Source of the DNA: Frigoribacterium sp. Leaf415
GTDB taxonomy: Bacteria > Actinomycetota > Actinomycetes > Actinomycetales > Microbacteriaceae
Reading direction: 5' to 3'
Length of the DNA stretch: 64,000 nt
Assembly (NCBI RefSeq): GCF_001424645.1
Contig: NZ_LMQR01000001.1
Location: 489,301 to 553,300, forward strand
This document shows, piece after piece, positions 33,740-42,611 of this stretch; the first letter of the stretch is position 1, and each line of letters begins with the position of its first letter. The notes beneath the pieces were generated by a model. That model was not told where the DNA came from. It made no database searches and was given only the letters and a program-made list of their open reading frames with translations. A program made the translations under genes and the position numbers.

Positions 33740-35014
33740 TCAGCGGCCGCGTGCCCGGGAGGCGACGGAGCGGTATCGCTCGAGCAGCGTGTAGGCCCGG
33801 CTGCCCTTGAGTTCGCGCAGTTCCTCGAGGGGGCCGACCGTCTCGGCCAGCCTGCCCTGCAGGGCGCCGATCGTGTCGGCCAAGGCCTCGGCCTCTCGTT
33901 CGAGGCGTCGCACCGTGATCAGGTGCCCGTCGCGTTCGCGCGAGGCGTGTCGGAGCTCCTCTTGCTTCACCGTGATCCAGCGGAGCATCTCGGAACGCGA
34001 GGATCGGCCACGGGCACCGGCGATGGCCTCGTCGAGGAGAGGAGCGACGGATCGGGCGCGTGCGGCATAGGAGTGACGGTCGCGGACCAGACGTGTCCAC
34101 TCGGCGACTTCGTGCCCCTGCTCTGGCGACGGGTCGATGAACCGTTCGACGATCTGCCGGAGGGAATCCGCGTCGTCGAACACAGGGAGGTGTGCGAGCC
34201 CGAGTTCGGCGAGGCCGGCACTCGTGTTGGTCGTCACGGGCGTTCCGGTCGACAGTGCCTCGAAGATGCGGCTGTTCTGGCTGCCGAACTCGGCAGCAGG
34301 ATCGATCACGTCGTCGACGACCAGCTGGCTGCGGCCGTACACCCCCGGCAGGTCGAAGAAGTCCACACGGTCTCTGTGGTCGATGCGCGGAGATCGTTCG
34401 AGATGCGCGCCGTTCGCTCCGAACCACACGACGGGGTGTGTGTCGCTCAGATCGTCGAGCACGGCACGGAGGCGCCGCTCGACGCCCCAGAAGTTGGCGG
34501 TGGTCACGATCGGCAAGTCGCGTTCGACTCCCGGATCGACGAAGAGTGCGTCGTCGACTCCGATCGGTACGACCGGGACGGGGCGCCCGAAACGTGCCTC
34601 GAGGTGTTCTGACGCGAGACCGGAAGAGGCCCACACTCCGTCGAACTCGGTGAGATAGGGGAGTCTCGCCCAGGACGCGGTCCAGTTCCGGACCCAGGCG
34701 ATGGTCGCGGTCGACGGCGGGAGCAGCCCGGGGACGAACGACTCGATCATCACGACGGCCACGTCCGTCGCGACGGGCGGTTCTTCGTGCCACCGCTCGG
34801 CAGGCCAGAAGCTGACTCCCCACCCCTCGGCCGAGAGGGCGGACGCGAGGCCGGCGGCCACGTAGAGGTCTCCCTTGCCTTCTGAGAGATCGGCCGTCGA
34901 GACACAGAACATGATCGTCCCGCGAGGCCCGACGGCACGCTCTCCCGAGGTGAGTGAACGGTAGTGCGCGGAGATGTCCGGCGTCGGGGTCGGCTGCTCT
35001 GTCGTGACGGTCAT
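33740..35014 (-). CDS. Glycosyltransferase (GT-B like) with C-terminal coiled coil
   Basis: A 424-aa protein. The N-terminal part includes GTIMFCVSTADLSEGKGDLYVAAGLASALSAEGWGVSFWPAERW. The donor-side domain includes VPIGVDDALFVDPG, IVTTANFWGVERRLRAVLDDL and EFGSQNSRIFEALSTGTPVTTNTSAGL, resembling GT1/GT4 proteins with N-S-R-x-F-E in place of the usual E-x7-E. The last ~85 residues (WITVKQEELRHASRERDGHL to LLERYRSVASRARGR) are a coiled coil with a tail often seen on actinobacterial envelope glycosyltransferases. Start ATG 35014 is tentative; ATG 35038 is possible. Divergent from the 830-aa glycosyltransferase gene. Confidence 0.72.
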   Translation of the reverse strand: MTVTTEQPTPTPDISAHYRSLTSGERAVGPRGTIMFCVSTADLSEGKGDLYVAAGLASALSAEGWGVSFWPAERWHEEPPVATDVAVVMIESFVPGLLPPSTATIAWVRNWTASWARLPYLTEFDGVWASSGLASEHLEARFGRPVPVVPIGVDDALFVDPGVERDLPIVTTANFWGVERRLRAVLDDLSDTHPVVWFGANGAHLERSPRIDHRDRVDFFDLPGVYGRSQLVVDDVIDPAAEFGSQNSRIFEALSTGTPVTTNTSAGLAELGLAHLPVFDDADSLRQIVERFIDPSPEQGHEVAEWTRLVRDRHSYAARARSVAPLLDEAIAGARGRSSRSEMLRWITVKQEELRHASRERDGHLITVRRLEREAEALADTIGALQGRLAETVGPLEELRELKGSRAYTLLERYRSVASRARGR

Positions 35015-35069
35015 GCTCTCGGGTGGGGTAGGGGGCATCGAGGCGATCGCTTCGATGACGACGGTGGTC

Positions 35070-35075
35070 ACTCTA
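35070..35075 (-). promoter_or_regulatory. -10 box upstream of the coiled-coil glycosyltransferase
   Basis: TAGAGT on the minus strand, about 55-60 nt before the chosen ATG 35014. On the opposite strand TAGGAT (about 35141-35146) may serve the divergent gene whose ATG is at 35219. Confidence 0.45.
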
Positions 35076-35218
35076 CCTGTGGCGAGTTCCGCGCAGGCTC
35101 GCCGGGCCGCGCCGGGCGAGGCCGTCTCTCCCGGGGAATGTAGGATCGACCTGCCGTGGCGCTGTCTGCGCCCTCGTCGCCCACGCGCCGGGCGATGTCG
35201 CGCCGACGAAGGGAATCC

Positions 35219-37711
35219 ATGAAAGACCGCAAACCGGGGGTCGTCTCCGTCGTCCTCGTCAACTACAAGGGCACCGACGACACGCTCACGAGCATCGAGG
35301 GTCTCGCCGCCCAGGACTGGCCGGCCGACAAGCTCGAGATCATCGTGGTCGACAACGACTCCGGGGCGGATCACGTCGCACGCCTCAAGGCGTCGTCCCT
35401 CGACTTCACGCTCGTCGAGTCCGGCGGCAACCTGGGCTTCACCGGCGGCTGCAACCTCGGAGTCGAACGTTCTTCGGGCGAGATCGTCGCGTTCCTCAAC
35501 AACGACGCCCGGCCTGACGTCTCGTGGATCCGCGCGGCGATGGACACCTTCGCCGCCGGCGCCGACATCGGAGCCGTCGCCAGCAAGGTGCTGGACTGGG
35601 AGGGCGTCAACGTCGACTTCACCGAAGCGGCCATGACGTGGTACGGCATGGGCTACAAACCCCATGCCGGTGGCCCCGACACGGGTGCCTGGGAGGTCGA
35701 GAAAGACGTCCTCTTCGGCACGGGTGCCGCCATGTTCATCCGCGCGGACCTCTTCGACCAGCTGGGCGGGTTCGACGACCGCTACTTCATGTTCTACGAC
35801 GACGTCGATCTCGGATGGCGTCTCAACCTGCTCGGGTGGCGGTTCCGCTACCAACCGCGGTCGGTCGCGTTCCACAAACACCACGCGTCGATGAACAAGT
35901 TCGGTGACTTCCGCGAGACCTACCTGCTCGAACGGAACGCCCTGTTCACGCTGTACAAGAACCTCGGGCAAGAGCAGCTCGACAAGGCCCTGCCCGGCGC
36001 GCTGGCTCTCGTGGTCCGGCGTGCCGTCGGTCGCAGTGAACTCGATTCCACCGAGCTCGACCTGCGCAACCCGGGCGACGATTCCGTCGAGACCCGACCG
36101 GTGCCCAAGAAAGGCATGGCGGGCATCTACGGGATCGACCAGTTCGTCGAGATGCTGCCGTCGCTCACCGAATCGAGACGGGAGATCCAGGCGTCGCGGG
36201 TCAGGGACGATCGGCAGTTGCTCGACCTGTTCGGCAACCGCGACGAGCCGGCCTACCCGATCGAGAGCTATCTGGCCGGATACGACAAGATCGTCGCGTC
36301 CCTCGACGTGCTCGAGGTCGTCAAGCGCCGACGGGTGTTGATCGTCACAGGTGACTCCATCGGAGCGAAGATGGCGGGTCCTGCCATCCGGGCCACCAAC
36401 ATGGCGCGCGAGCTCGCACTCGAACACGACGTCCGCGTGGTCAGCATGACTCGTTCGACGTCGATCGACGACAGCTTCGAGGTCGTGACGGTTCCCCACC
36501 GTCACCCCAGGCAGATGGTCGAGCACGAGGCCTGGGCCGACGTGATCATCGTCCAGGGGCACGCCCTGCGGCTGTTCCCCGTGCTCGAGTCGACCCGGAA
36601 GGTGCTGGTCGTCGACGTCTACGATCCGCTCCACCTCGAACAGCTCGAGCAGGGTCGGAGCACCGACGTCGAGGCGTGGGACCGTCAGATCCTCGACGCC
36701 GCCGACACCCTGAACCACCAACTCGAGCTCGGCGACTACTTCATCTGCGCCTCCGAGCGTCAGCGCCTCTTCTGGCTCGGTCAGCTCGCGGGATCGGGCC
36801 GGGTCAACGCCCGCACCTACTCGCGCGACCCCGAGTTGCGCAGCCTCATCGGTGTCGTGCCGTTCGGGCTGTCGTCGACCCCTCCGCGCCACGACCGCGC
36901 CGTGGTCAAGGGGGTCCTTCCCGGGATCGGTGTCGACGACAAGCTCGTCGTCTGGGGCGGGGGCATCTACGACTGGTTCGACCCGATCACGCTGGTGCGG
37001 GCCATCGGTGAGCTGGCCGGGCGCCGTCCCGAGGTCAAGCTCTTCTTCATGGGCGTGCAGCACCCGAACCCCGACGTACCCGAGATGGACATCGTCGCGA
37101 AGGTCCGTGCCGTGGCCGACGAGCTCGGACTCACCGGGGTCCACGTGTTCTTCAACGAGTCCTGGATTCCCTACGACGATCGGGGGGCCTACCTGCGCGA
37201 GGCGGACGCAGGCGTCTCGACGCACTACGAGCATCTCGAGACCACGTTCTCGTTCCGCACCCGCATCCTCGACTACCTCTGGGCCGAGCTGCCGATCGTG
37301 ACGACCGACGGCGACTCGTTCGCCGAGCTCGTCGCCAAGGAAGACCTCGGCATGGTCGTCAGCGAACGCGACGTCGACGGACTGGCGAACGCCCTCGAGT
37401 CGGTCCTCTTCGACGACTCGGCCCGACGCCGCCACGTGGCGAACGTCAAGCGTGTACGCGAGGGGTTCACCTGGGAGAACGTCCTCGCGCCCCTGGTCGA
37501 GTTCGTCCGCGAGCCCGTGCGCGCGGCCGACAAGAAGGGCGGCTCCGGCGAACCCGACCACACCGCCCTGACCCATGCGAAGGTGCAGGTCCGCAACCGA
37601 CGCAAGCAGTACGGCCTCCGTCACGATCTGGGACGGGTCTACCACTACTACCGAGTGGAGGGCGTCGGGGGAGTCGTGTCGAAGGTGCGCACCCGGTGGG
37701 AGAACCGCTGA
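35219..37711 (+). CDS. Bifunctional glycosyltransferase: GT2 plus GT4-like domains
   Basis: An 830-aa two-domain enzyme. Residues ~8-300 are GT2: VVSVVLVNYKGTDDTLTSIEGL, IIVVDNDSGADHV, GGNLGFTGGCNLGV, AFLNNDARPD and LGGFDDRYFMFYDDVDLGWRLNLLGW. Residues ~385-770 are GT-B: RRVLIVTGDSIGAKMAGPAIRATNMARELA, VLVVDVYDPLHLEQL, LVVWGGGIYDWFDPITLVRAIGELAGRRPEVKLFFMGVQHPNPDVPEM and YEHLETTFSFRTRILDYLWAELPIVTTDGDSF. Two successive sugars could be added by one polypeptide. ATG 35219 follows GAAGGGAATCC; the in-frame GTG 35156 lacks a ribosome site. Overlaps the flippase gene by 16 bp. Confidence 0.85.
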   Translation: MKDRKPGVVSVVLVNYKGTDDTLTSIEGLAAQDWPADKLEIIVVDNDSGADHVARLKASSLDFTLVESGGNLGFTGGCNLGVERSSGEIVAFLNNDARPDVSWIRAAMDTFAAGADIGAVASKVLDWEGVNVDFTEAAMTWYGMGYKPHAGGPDTGAWEVEKDVLFGTGAAMFIRADLFDQLGGFDDRYFMFYDDVDLGWRLNLLGWRFRYQPRSVAFHKHHASMNKFGDFRETYLLERNALFTLYKNLGQEQLDKALPGALALVVRRAVGRSELDSTELDLRNPGDDSVETRPVPKKGMAGIYGIDQFVEMLPSLTESRREIQASRVRDDRQLLDLFGNRDEPAYPIESYLAGYDKIVASLDVLEVVKRRRVLIVTGDSIGAKMAGPAIRATNMARELALEHDVRVVSMTRSTSIDDSFEVVTVPHRHPRQMVEHEAWADVIIVQGHALRLFPVLESTRKVLVVDVYDPLHLEQLEQGRSTDVEAWDRQILDAADTLNHQLELGDYFICASERQRLFWLGQLAGSGRVNARTYSRDPELRSLIGVVPFGLSSTPPRHDRAVVKGVLPGIGVDDKLVVWGGGIYDWFDPITLVRAIGELAGRRPEVKLFFMGVQHPNPDVPEMDIVAKVRAVADELGLTGVHVFFNESWIPYDDRGAYLREADAGVSTHYEHLETTFSFRTRILDYLWAELPIVTTDGDSFAELVAKEDLGMVVSERDVDGLANALESVLFDDSARRRHVANVKRVREGFTWENVLAPLVEFVREPVRAADKKGGSGEPDHTALTHAKVQVRNRRKQYGLRHDLGRVYHYYRVEGVGGVVSKVRTRWENR

Positions 37712-38997
37712 CGACGTCCGCCCGGTCGAGCGCACTGGCCTCGTCGGCGGTCTTGTCGACGGCGGGCATCGTCGTCCAGGGCGTCTCGCGCCTGGCGTAC
37801 ACCGTCGTGCTCGGCCGGGTGTTCGGCACTGAGGCTCTCGGGCACGCGAGTGCCCTGCTCTCGCTCTCGATCTTCGCCGCCCTCCTGTGGCCGACGGCAG
37901 CCGGTACCGCGGCCTCGCGGTTCTTCGCCGTCGCGGCCCACGAGAAGGCCGGGACCAGGCCGCTCGCCCGGTTGTTGGATCGCTCGATGGCTGCCTCGAC
38001 GGCAGCCCTGGCTCTGGCGGCCGTCCCGATGGCGCTCGTGCTCGGCAACGGGTTGGGGGTCGCCCTGTCGGCGGCCTGGCTCGTGGCCGGGTACGGCGTC
38101 TACGCGTACACCCGAGGGGTCCAACTCGGTCGTCACCGTGCCGCTCGCGTCGCGCTCTGGGACGGTCTCACGGCGGCGCTCAGCTTGGGGTTGGTGGCGG
38201 TCGTCGCCGTGGTCGGAGACCCGGCGTGGGCTCTCGTGCCCCTCTCGGTCGCGTACACGGTCTTCGCCGTCGTGAACTGGCCTCGGTCCGGACCCGGTCA
38301 GCCGGCGACGGGCGGTGTCGACGGCGTGCTGTCGTTCGCGGCGTGGAACGTCCTGGCCGGTCTGACCACGAACGGTCTGCTGCAACTGGCCATGCTCGCA
38401 GCCCAGTACTACGGCCCCGGCGTCCAGGCGGGGGTCTACGCCGCGGCCTTCACCCTCGCCACGCCGGCGTCGATGCTGGGTCAGGCCATCAGCCAGATCG
38501 TCATCCCGGCCTTCGCCCATCGCAGCGACGGTGCCTCCCTCCGGGACCGCCGGACGGCAGGGCTCGTGATCGGGCTGGCAGGCGTCATGGCTCTCGGGTT
38601 CGGCGTCGTCGCCGCCCTGGCCCCGATCTATCTGCCGCTGTTCTATCCGGCCGTCGGCGTCGAGGCGGTGCCCCTGCTGCAGTTCCTGATGCTCGGAGTG
38701 TTCGTCTTCACCATCGCCTTGGTGCCCGCGGCGCTCCTTCTGGCCGCCGGCCGGTCGCGCCAGGTGGCTCTCGCGTCCATCTCGGGTTTCGTCGGAGGTC
38801 TGGCGGTCATCGTCGTGTCCGGCCCGTCCCTCGGCGTCCAGGCTGGTAGTTTGGGCTTCCTCGTAGGGTCGTCGGTCAATCTCGTCGCGATGGTCGTCCT
38901 GAACCTCCGAGTCCCGGGCCGCGGCCGGGGTGGCCCCGTGGTCGAGTCTGCTCCCACGACGCCGGGGCATGCGAGCGATCCCGTTAACGACGAGTAG
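37696..38997 (+). CDS. Polysaccharide flippase-like membrane protein (Wzx/MATE-MOP superfamily)
   Basis: A 433-aa protein with 12 or so hydrophobic helices and few charged loops. The N-terminal GIVVQGVSRLAYTVVLGRVFGTEALGHASALLSL and GVYAAAFTLATPASMLGQAISQIVIPAFAHRS in the middle resemble lipopolysaccharide biosynthesis flippases (RfbX/Wzx). It would move undecaprenyl-linked oligosaccharide to the outer face. GTG start inside the end of the bifunctional glycosyltransferase gene. Together with the O-antigen polymerase-like genes at 45-47 kb it could form a Wzx/Wzy pathway separate from Wzm/Wzt. Confidence 0.82.
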   Translation: MGEPLTTSARSSALASSAVLSTAGIVVQGVSRLAYTVVLGRVFGTEALGHASALLSLSIFAALLWPTAAGTAASRFFAVAAHEKAGTRPLARLLDRSMAASTAALALAAVPMALVLGNGLGVALSAAWLVAGYGVYAYTRGVQLGRHRAARVALWDGLTAALSLGLVAVVAVVGDPAWALVPLSVAYTVFAVVNWPRSGPGQPATGGVDGVLSFAAWNVLAGLTTNGLLQLAMLAAQYYGPGVQAGVYAAAFTLATPASMLGQAISQIVIPAFAHRSDGASLRDRRTAGLVIGLAGVMALGFGVVAALAPIYLPLFYPAVGVEAVPLLQFLMLGVFVFTIALVPAALLLAAGRSRQVALASISGFVGGLAVIVVSGPSLGVQAGSLGFLVGSSVNLVAMVVLNLRVPGRGRGGPVVESAPTTPGHASDPVNDE

Positions 38998-39004
38998 GAA
39001 CCCC

Positions 39005-40399
39005 GTGTCAGACATCAGCGCCGATCCCGACGCCACCTTCCGACGGGGCACTGTCGACCCCCTCCCGCCGCATTCCGTCCGGTCCCGTCTCACCCGTCTC
39101 GTCGGCCCGGTCGTGCTCGTGTTGCTGTCCTTCGTGATGGTGCTGGTCCACGCTCCCCAGAACACGGCCATGTCGCCGATCGACGAGTGGGTGTACGTCG
39201 ACTACCTGGGCAAGGTGCCGACTCAACTCATCGTCACCCAGGGGGAAGAGACCGGGGAGTTCGCGCGCGAGGCCATCGCCTGCAACGGCGTCCGCCTGGC
39301 GCTCGATCCCAACCCGGCCTTGTGTTCCGAGGTCGAGGCCGGAGATGAGGCCGACGACGCCTTCCCGATGGAGGGCGTCACGAGTGCCGACATCTACACA
39401 CCGCTCTACTTCGCGACCACCTGGGTCGCCGCGCAACCGCTGACCTGGTTCGGGGTGGGCCTCCTCGACGCCGCGACCCTGGTGGGCGGACTCTGGCTGG
39501 CGCTCGGCATGGTGCTGCTCTACGCGTCCATGCGGCTGCTGTCGGTGGGTCGTTGGGTCGCCGTGGGGATCGGGGCCCTCCTGATCGCGACACCTGCGGC
39601 CTATTGGTCCTCGACCTACCTCAGCACCGACGCGCCCTCGCTCGCGGTCGGGGCGGGGCTGCTCTACACGGCGCTCCGCATCATGACCGGCCGTTCCGGG
39701 CACGTCGCTTTCGTCGTGATCGCGGTCGCCGGTGTCTTGTTCAAGGTGCAGAACGTGGCGGCCGTCGGTCTGACCGCGCTGGCACTGCTGGTGTGGTCCC
39801 TCGCCCGGGCTCGCCGCGACGCCTCGGAGTCGCCGGGTGGTCGCCCCTGGTTCGTGGCGGGGTCGCTCAGCCGATCCACCATCGCCGCCGTCGTGGCCGT
39901 CGTCGCGTCGGTGGCGGGACAGGCCGTCTGGGTCGTCATCCGGGCGACCGCCTCGAGCGGACCGTCACCGGACCAGGGCGTCTCCCAGACTTTCTCGATC
40001 AAGTCGGCCATCCAAGAGAGTCTCAAGTTCCTGGGCGGCACGTCCCAGGACCCCACCGGGGTGGCGAACTCCATCGCCCTCGTCGTCGCCGCGACCGCCG
40101 TGTCGTGGCTTTCCATCGCCGGGGTGGTGGGGCTCGTCGTCACCGCGCGTCCCGGTAGCCCCGAACGCTTCGTCTCGTGGGCGGCACTCGTCATGGCGCT
40201 CATCGCCGGGCCGCTCCTCGCCGTCGGCGTGATGGCGGTCAGCGGGTTCTACTTCACCCTCCCGGTGCGGTACGGCATCTCCATGCTGCCCGCCTTCCTG
40301 CTCTGCGCGGGAATCCTGCTCAGTCGGAACAGGCGCGTCGGCGTCGTCTTGACCGTCGTCGCCGCACCGATCTTCGTCGCATCGCTGCTCGGCAGCTGA
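39005..40399 (+). CDS. Polytopic membrane protein, possible GT-C glycosyltransferase
   Basis: A 464-aa protein with about 11 hydrophobic helices. The first extracytoplasmic loop after helix 1 contains MSPIDEWVYVDYLGKVPTQLI, an acidic DE motif in the position used by GT-C enzymes that take polyprenyl-phosphate sugars. The loop is ~85 residues with two cysteines (IACNGVRL and NPALCSEV). GTG start with AGGAA 5 nt upstream, 7 bp after the flippase stop, so co-transcribed. The GT-C assignment is inference from layout; no family-specific motif is certain. Confidence 0.6.
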   Translation: MSDISADPDATFRRGTVDPLPPHSVRSRLTRLVGPVVLVLLSFVMVLVHAPQNTAMSPIDEWVYVDYLGKVPTQLIVTQGEETGEFAREAIACNGVRLALDPNPALCSEVEAGDEADDAFPMEGVTSADIYTPLYFATTWVAAQPLTWFGVGLLDAATLVGGLWLALGMVLLYASMRLLSVGRWVAVGIGALLIATPAAYWSSTYLSTDAPSLAVGAGLLYTALRIMTGRSGHVAFVVIAVAGVLFKVQNVAAVGLTALALLVWSLARARRDASESPGGRPWFVAGSLSRSTIAAVVAVVASVAGQAVWVVIRATASSGPSPDQGVSQTFSIKSAIQESLKFLGGTSQDPTGVANSIALVVAATAVSWLSIAGVVGLVVTARPGSPERFVSWAALVMALIAGPLLAVGVMAVSGFYFTLPVRYGISMLPAFLLCAGILLSRNRRVGVVLTVVAAPIFVASLLGS

Positions 40400-40439
40400 C
40401 GTCCGGGGACGGCCGAATGCGTCGAGCCGACGTCCGACG

Positions 40440-41459
40440 TCAGACGAGTCGGCGCGCGACGGCCCAGTAGGTGCGCATCGCGGTCTGGAGCACGCCTGCG
40501 CCGCGGGGCAGCGGGAACACCTGCTGATCCAGCGTCGCCGTGAGCAGCGGCACGAGGTCGCGATCGGACGTGGTCCGCACCTGTTGCACCCACGTGCGTC
40601 GCTCCCGCAACCACGACGAGTTGTCCTTGATCCAACGGTGGGCCCGCGCGTTCTCGTCCGACCACCCCTGCGCGCGAGCGACCACGCGCATGGCGACGTC
40701 GAGTGCCGTGGCGGGCAGCCACGTCAGCGCTCGGAGTCGAGGGCCGTAGGCCGTCCGCAGAAAGATCTGACGGTTCTTCTCGAGCAGGTACATCTTGAGC
40801 GCGTTCCGGCTGAACTCGTAGTGGTGCAGAACGACGGCGTCGGGCACGTAGACGACCTGCAGCCCCTGCTGCCAGGTCCGCCAGCTCAGGTCGACGTCCT
40901 CGTGGTAGGCGAAGTACTCGTCGGCGAACCCGCGGAGGCGCAGCCAGAGGTCGCGGGAGAGGACCAGGCCGGCACCCGATGCGGACGCGACCTGCGCCTC
41001 CTCGGCGTGGTGCGCGGCGGGTTCGTCGAGCCCGCCCGCCCAGCTGAGCCCCACGACGTGGACGGGGTTGCCGGCGGAGTTCATCACCTCGGGGTCGGAG
41101 GCCAGGCGGATGCTTCCGCTCGCGATGCCGACCTCGGGTCGGGACGCGACGGCGACCAGCTTGGCCAGGGTGTCGGGCCGCACCTCGGCGTCGCTGTTGA
41201 CGAGCGAGAGGAATTCGCCCTCGGCCAGTCGTGCCCCGAAGTTCACCCCACCGGCGAACCCGAGGTTCTCCGAGGGCGTGACGACCCGGAGGCGCGGGTC
41301 GGCGGGCAGCGTCGAGACCGCATCGCTGGTGCACCCGTTGTCGACCAACACGACGTCGACGTCGACGCCCGTGGAGGCGAGGACCGACGACACGGAGTCG
41401 TGCAGGACCGGCTCGTCGCCGTAGGCGAGGGTGACCACGGTCACGCGGGGAAGACCCAT
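40440..41459 (-). CDS. Family 2 glycosyltransferase
   Basis: A 339-aa GT-A enzyme. Seen: VTVVTLAYGDEPVLHDSVSSVLAS, VVLVDNGCTSD, SENLGFAGGVNFGARLAEGEFLSLVNSDAEVRP (NSD donor motif), SGAGLVLSRDLWLRLRGFADEYFAYHEDVDLSWRTWQQG (ED motif) and VLHHYEFSRNALKMYLLEKNRQIFL. Member of the WcaA/WbbL-like group. ATG overlaps the DUF2304 stop by one base. Third gene of a minus-strand operon that starts at 42564. Confidence 0.87.
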   Translation of the reverse strand: MGLPRVTVVTLAYGDEPVLHDSVSSVLASTGVDVDVVLVDNGCTSDAVSTLPADPRLRVVTPSENLGFAGGVNFGARLAEGEFLSLVNSDAEVRPDTLAKLVAVASRPEVGIASGSIRLASDPEVMNSAGNPVHVVGLSWAGGLDEPAAHHAEEAQVASASGAGLVLSRDLWLRLRGFADEYFAYHEDVDLSWRTWQQGLQVVYVPDAVVLHHYEFSRNALKMYLLEKNRQIFLRTAYGPRLRALTWLPATALDVAMRVVARAQGWSDENARAHRWIKDNSSWLRERRTWVQQVRTTSDRDLVPLLTATLDQQVFPLPRGAGVLQTAMRTYWAVARRLV

Positions 41460-41830
41460 CAGGCCTGATCCGCCCGGTGGACGGAGCGTTCGAGGCGCCG
41501 GAGACGTTCGTCGTGCAGGGCCACGTCCTCGGCCAGGGTGCGGGTCTTGTCTTCGAGCACCGTGAGTTCGGCGCTGTGCTGCACCGAGACCAGGAACAGG
41601 ATGATCGTGCTGAGGAAGAAACCGAGGTTGGTCGGGGCGGTGATGCCGAGGGCTGCAGCGGCCCCGGTCAGGATGCCCGGGAAGACGGCCACGACGAGCG
41701 CGAGCACGCCGGCGAAGATCCACCACAGGGCGTGGCGTTCGCGCACGCGTCGACGACGGAGCATCTCGAAGACGACGTAGAGCACGAGCACGGCCGACAC
41801 GATGCCGAAGACGTAGGTGGTGACGCTCAT
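41459..41830 (-). CDS. DUF2304 small membrane protein
   Basis: A 123-aa protein with three hydrophobic helices (TTYVFGIVSAVLVLYVVFEML; ALWWIFAGVLALVVAVFPGIL; NLGFFLSTIILFLVSVQHSAEL) and a C-terminal coiled coil (LEDKTRTLAEDVALHDERLRRLERSV). The pattern ExLRRRRVRERHALWW is characteristic of DUF2304. These are usually next to a DPM1-like GT2, as here, and probably assist or anchor it (inference). ATG start; ATGA and TGATG overlaps with both neighbours. Confidence 0.85.
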   Translation of the reverse strand: MSVTTYVFGIVSAVLVLYVVFEMLRRRRVRERHALWWIFAGVLALVVAVFPGILTGAAAALGITAPTNLGFFLSTIILFLVSVQHSAELTVLEDKTRTLAEDVALHDERLRRLERSVHRADQA

Positions 41831-42564
41831 GGGGTCGGGGCCTCCACGCTGAGGGCGAGCGGAGGCCGCCACAGGGCGATGATCAGGGCGAGACCGGCCC
41901 GTCCGAGGTAGACGGCGGCCTTCACGGGGTTGTGGGACGGGGTGCCGCCGGCCCGGGGGCGCATCGAGACGGGCACCTGGGTGATGGAGCAACCGGCCCG
42001 TGCCGCCAGCACGAGGGACTCGACGGTGTCACCCAGGTACTCGGCGGGATAGTGCCGGGCGAAGATCTCGATCGCCCGGGGCCCGGCGCCGCGGAACCCG
42101 GAGGTCGTGTCGGTCAGCTTCGTCCGCGCGATGCGACCGATGACCGCCGCCAGCACGACCATCGCCCATCGGCGCGGGCCCGTGACCTGGTAGTCGCCCT
42201 CGCCGGCGAAGCGGGCACCGATGGCCACGTCGACGGATGCCAGGGCGTCGAGGATGAGCGGCACCCCGGCCGGGTCGTGCTGCCCGTCGGAGTCGACCTG
42301 GACGACGTACCGGAACCCGTGTTGCCGTGCGTACTTGAAGCCGGTGCGCATGGCTCCGCCGACCCCCAGGTTGAACGGGAGGTCGAGCACGGTCGCTCCC
42401 GCGGATCGCGCGCGGGCGACCGTGTCGTCCCGCGAGCCGTCGTTCACGACGAGGACGGTGACGCCGGGCAGCTTGTCGAAGACCTCGGTGACCACGTCGG
42501 CGACGACGTCCTCTTCGTTGTACGCGGGCATGACGATGAGAGTCTGCGCCAGGGCCGATGACAT
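41827..42564 (-). CDS. Polyprenyl-phosphate sugar synthase-like GT2 (DPM1/GtrB family)
   Basis: A 245-aa cytosolic-face GT-A enzyme. Seen: TLIVMPAYNEEDVVADVVTEVF, VLVVNDGSRDDTV, LPFNLGVGGAMRTGFKYA, VVQVDSDGQHDP (DxD), RFAGEGDYQVTGPRRWAM, LTDTTSGFRGAGPRAIEIFARHYP and VPVSMRPRAGGTPSHNPVKAAVYL. Transfers a hexose from NDP-sugar to polyprenyl phosphate for use by GT-C enzymes outside. First of a three-gene operon with DUF2304 and a GT2. Divergent from the membrane protein at 42612 with 47 bp between starts. Confidence 0.87.
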   Translation of the reverse strand: MSSALAQTLIVMPAYNEEDVVADVVTEVFDKLPGVTVLVVNDGSRDDTVARARSAGATVLDLPFNLGVGGAMRTGFKYARQHGFRYVVQVDSDGQHDPAGVPLILDALASVDVAIGARFAGEGDYQVTGPRRWAMVVLAAVIGRIARTKLTDTTSGFRGAGPRAIEIFARHYPAEYLGDTVESLVLAARAGCSITQVPVSMRPRAGGTPSHNPVKAAVYLGRAGLALIIALWRPPLALSVEAPTP

Positions 42565-42611
42565 GGTCCGATGGTGCCAACAGGTCGGGCCCCGACCGGC
42601 ACAATGGGCCC

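Noticed and set aside
33740..37735. A 1331-codon open frame on the minus strand
   Set aside because: Only its end (33740-35014) is a real glycosyltransferase. The rest lies antisense to the 830-aa enzyme at 35219-37711 and has the low-complexity Asp/Arg/Gly composition of GC-rich shadow frames.
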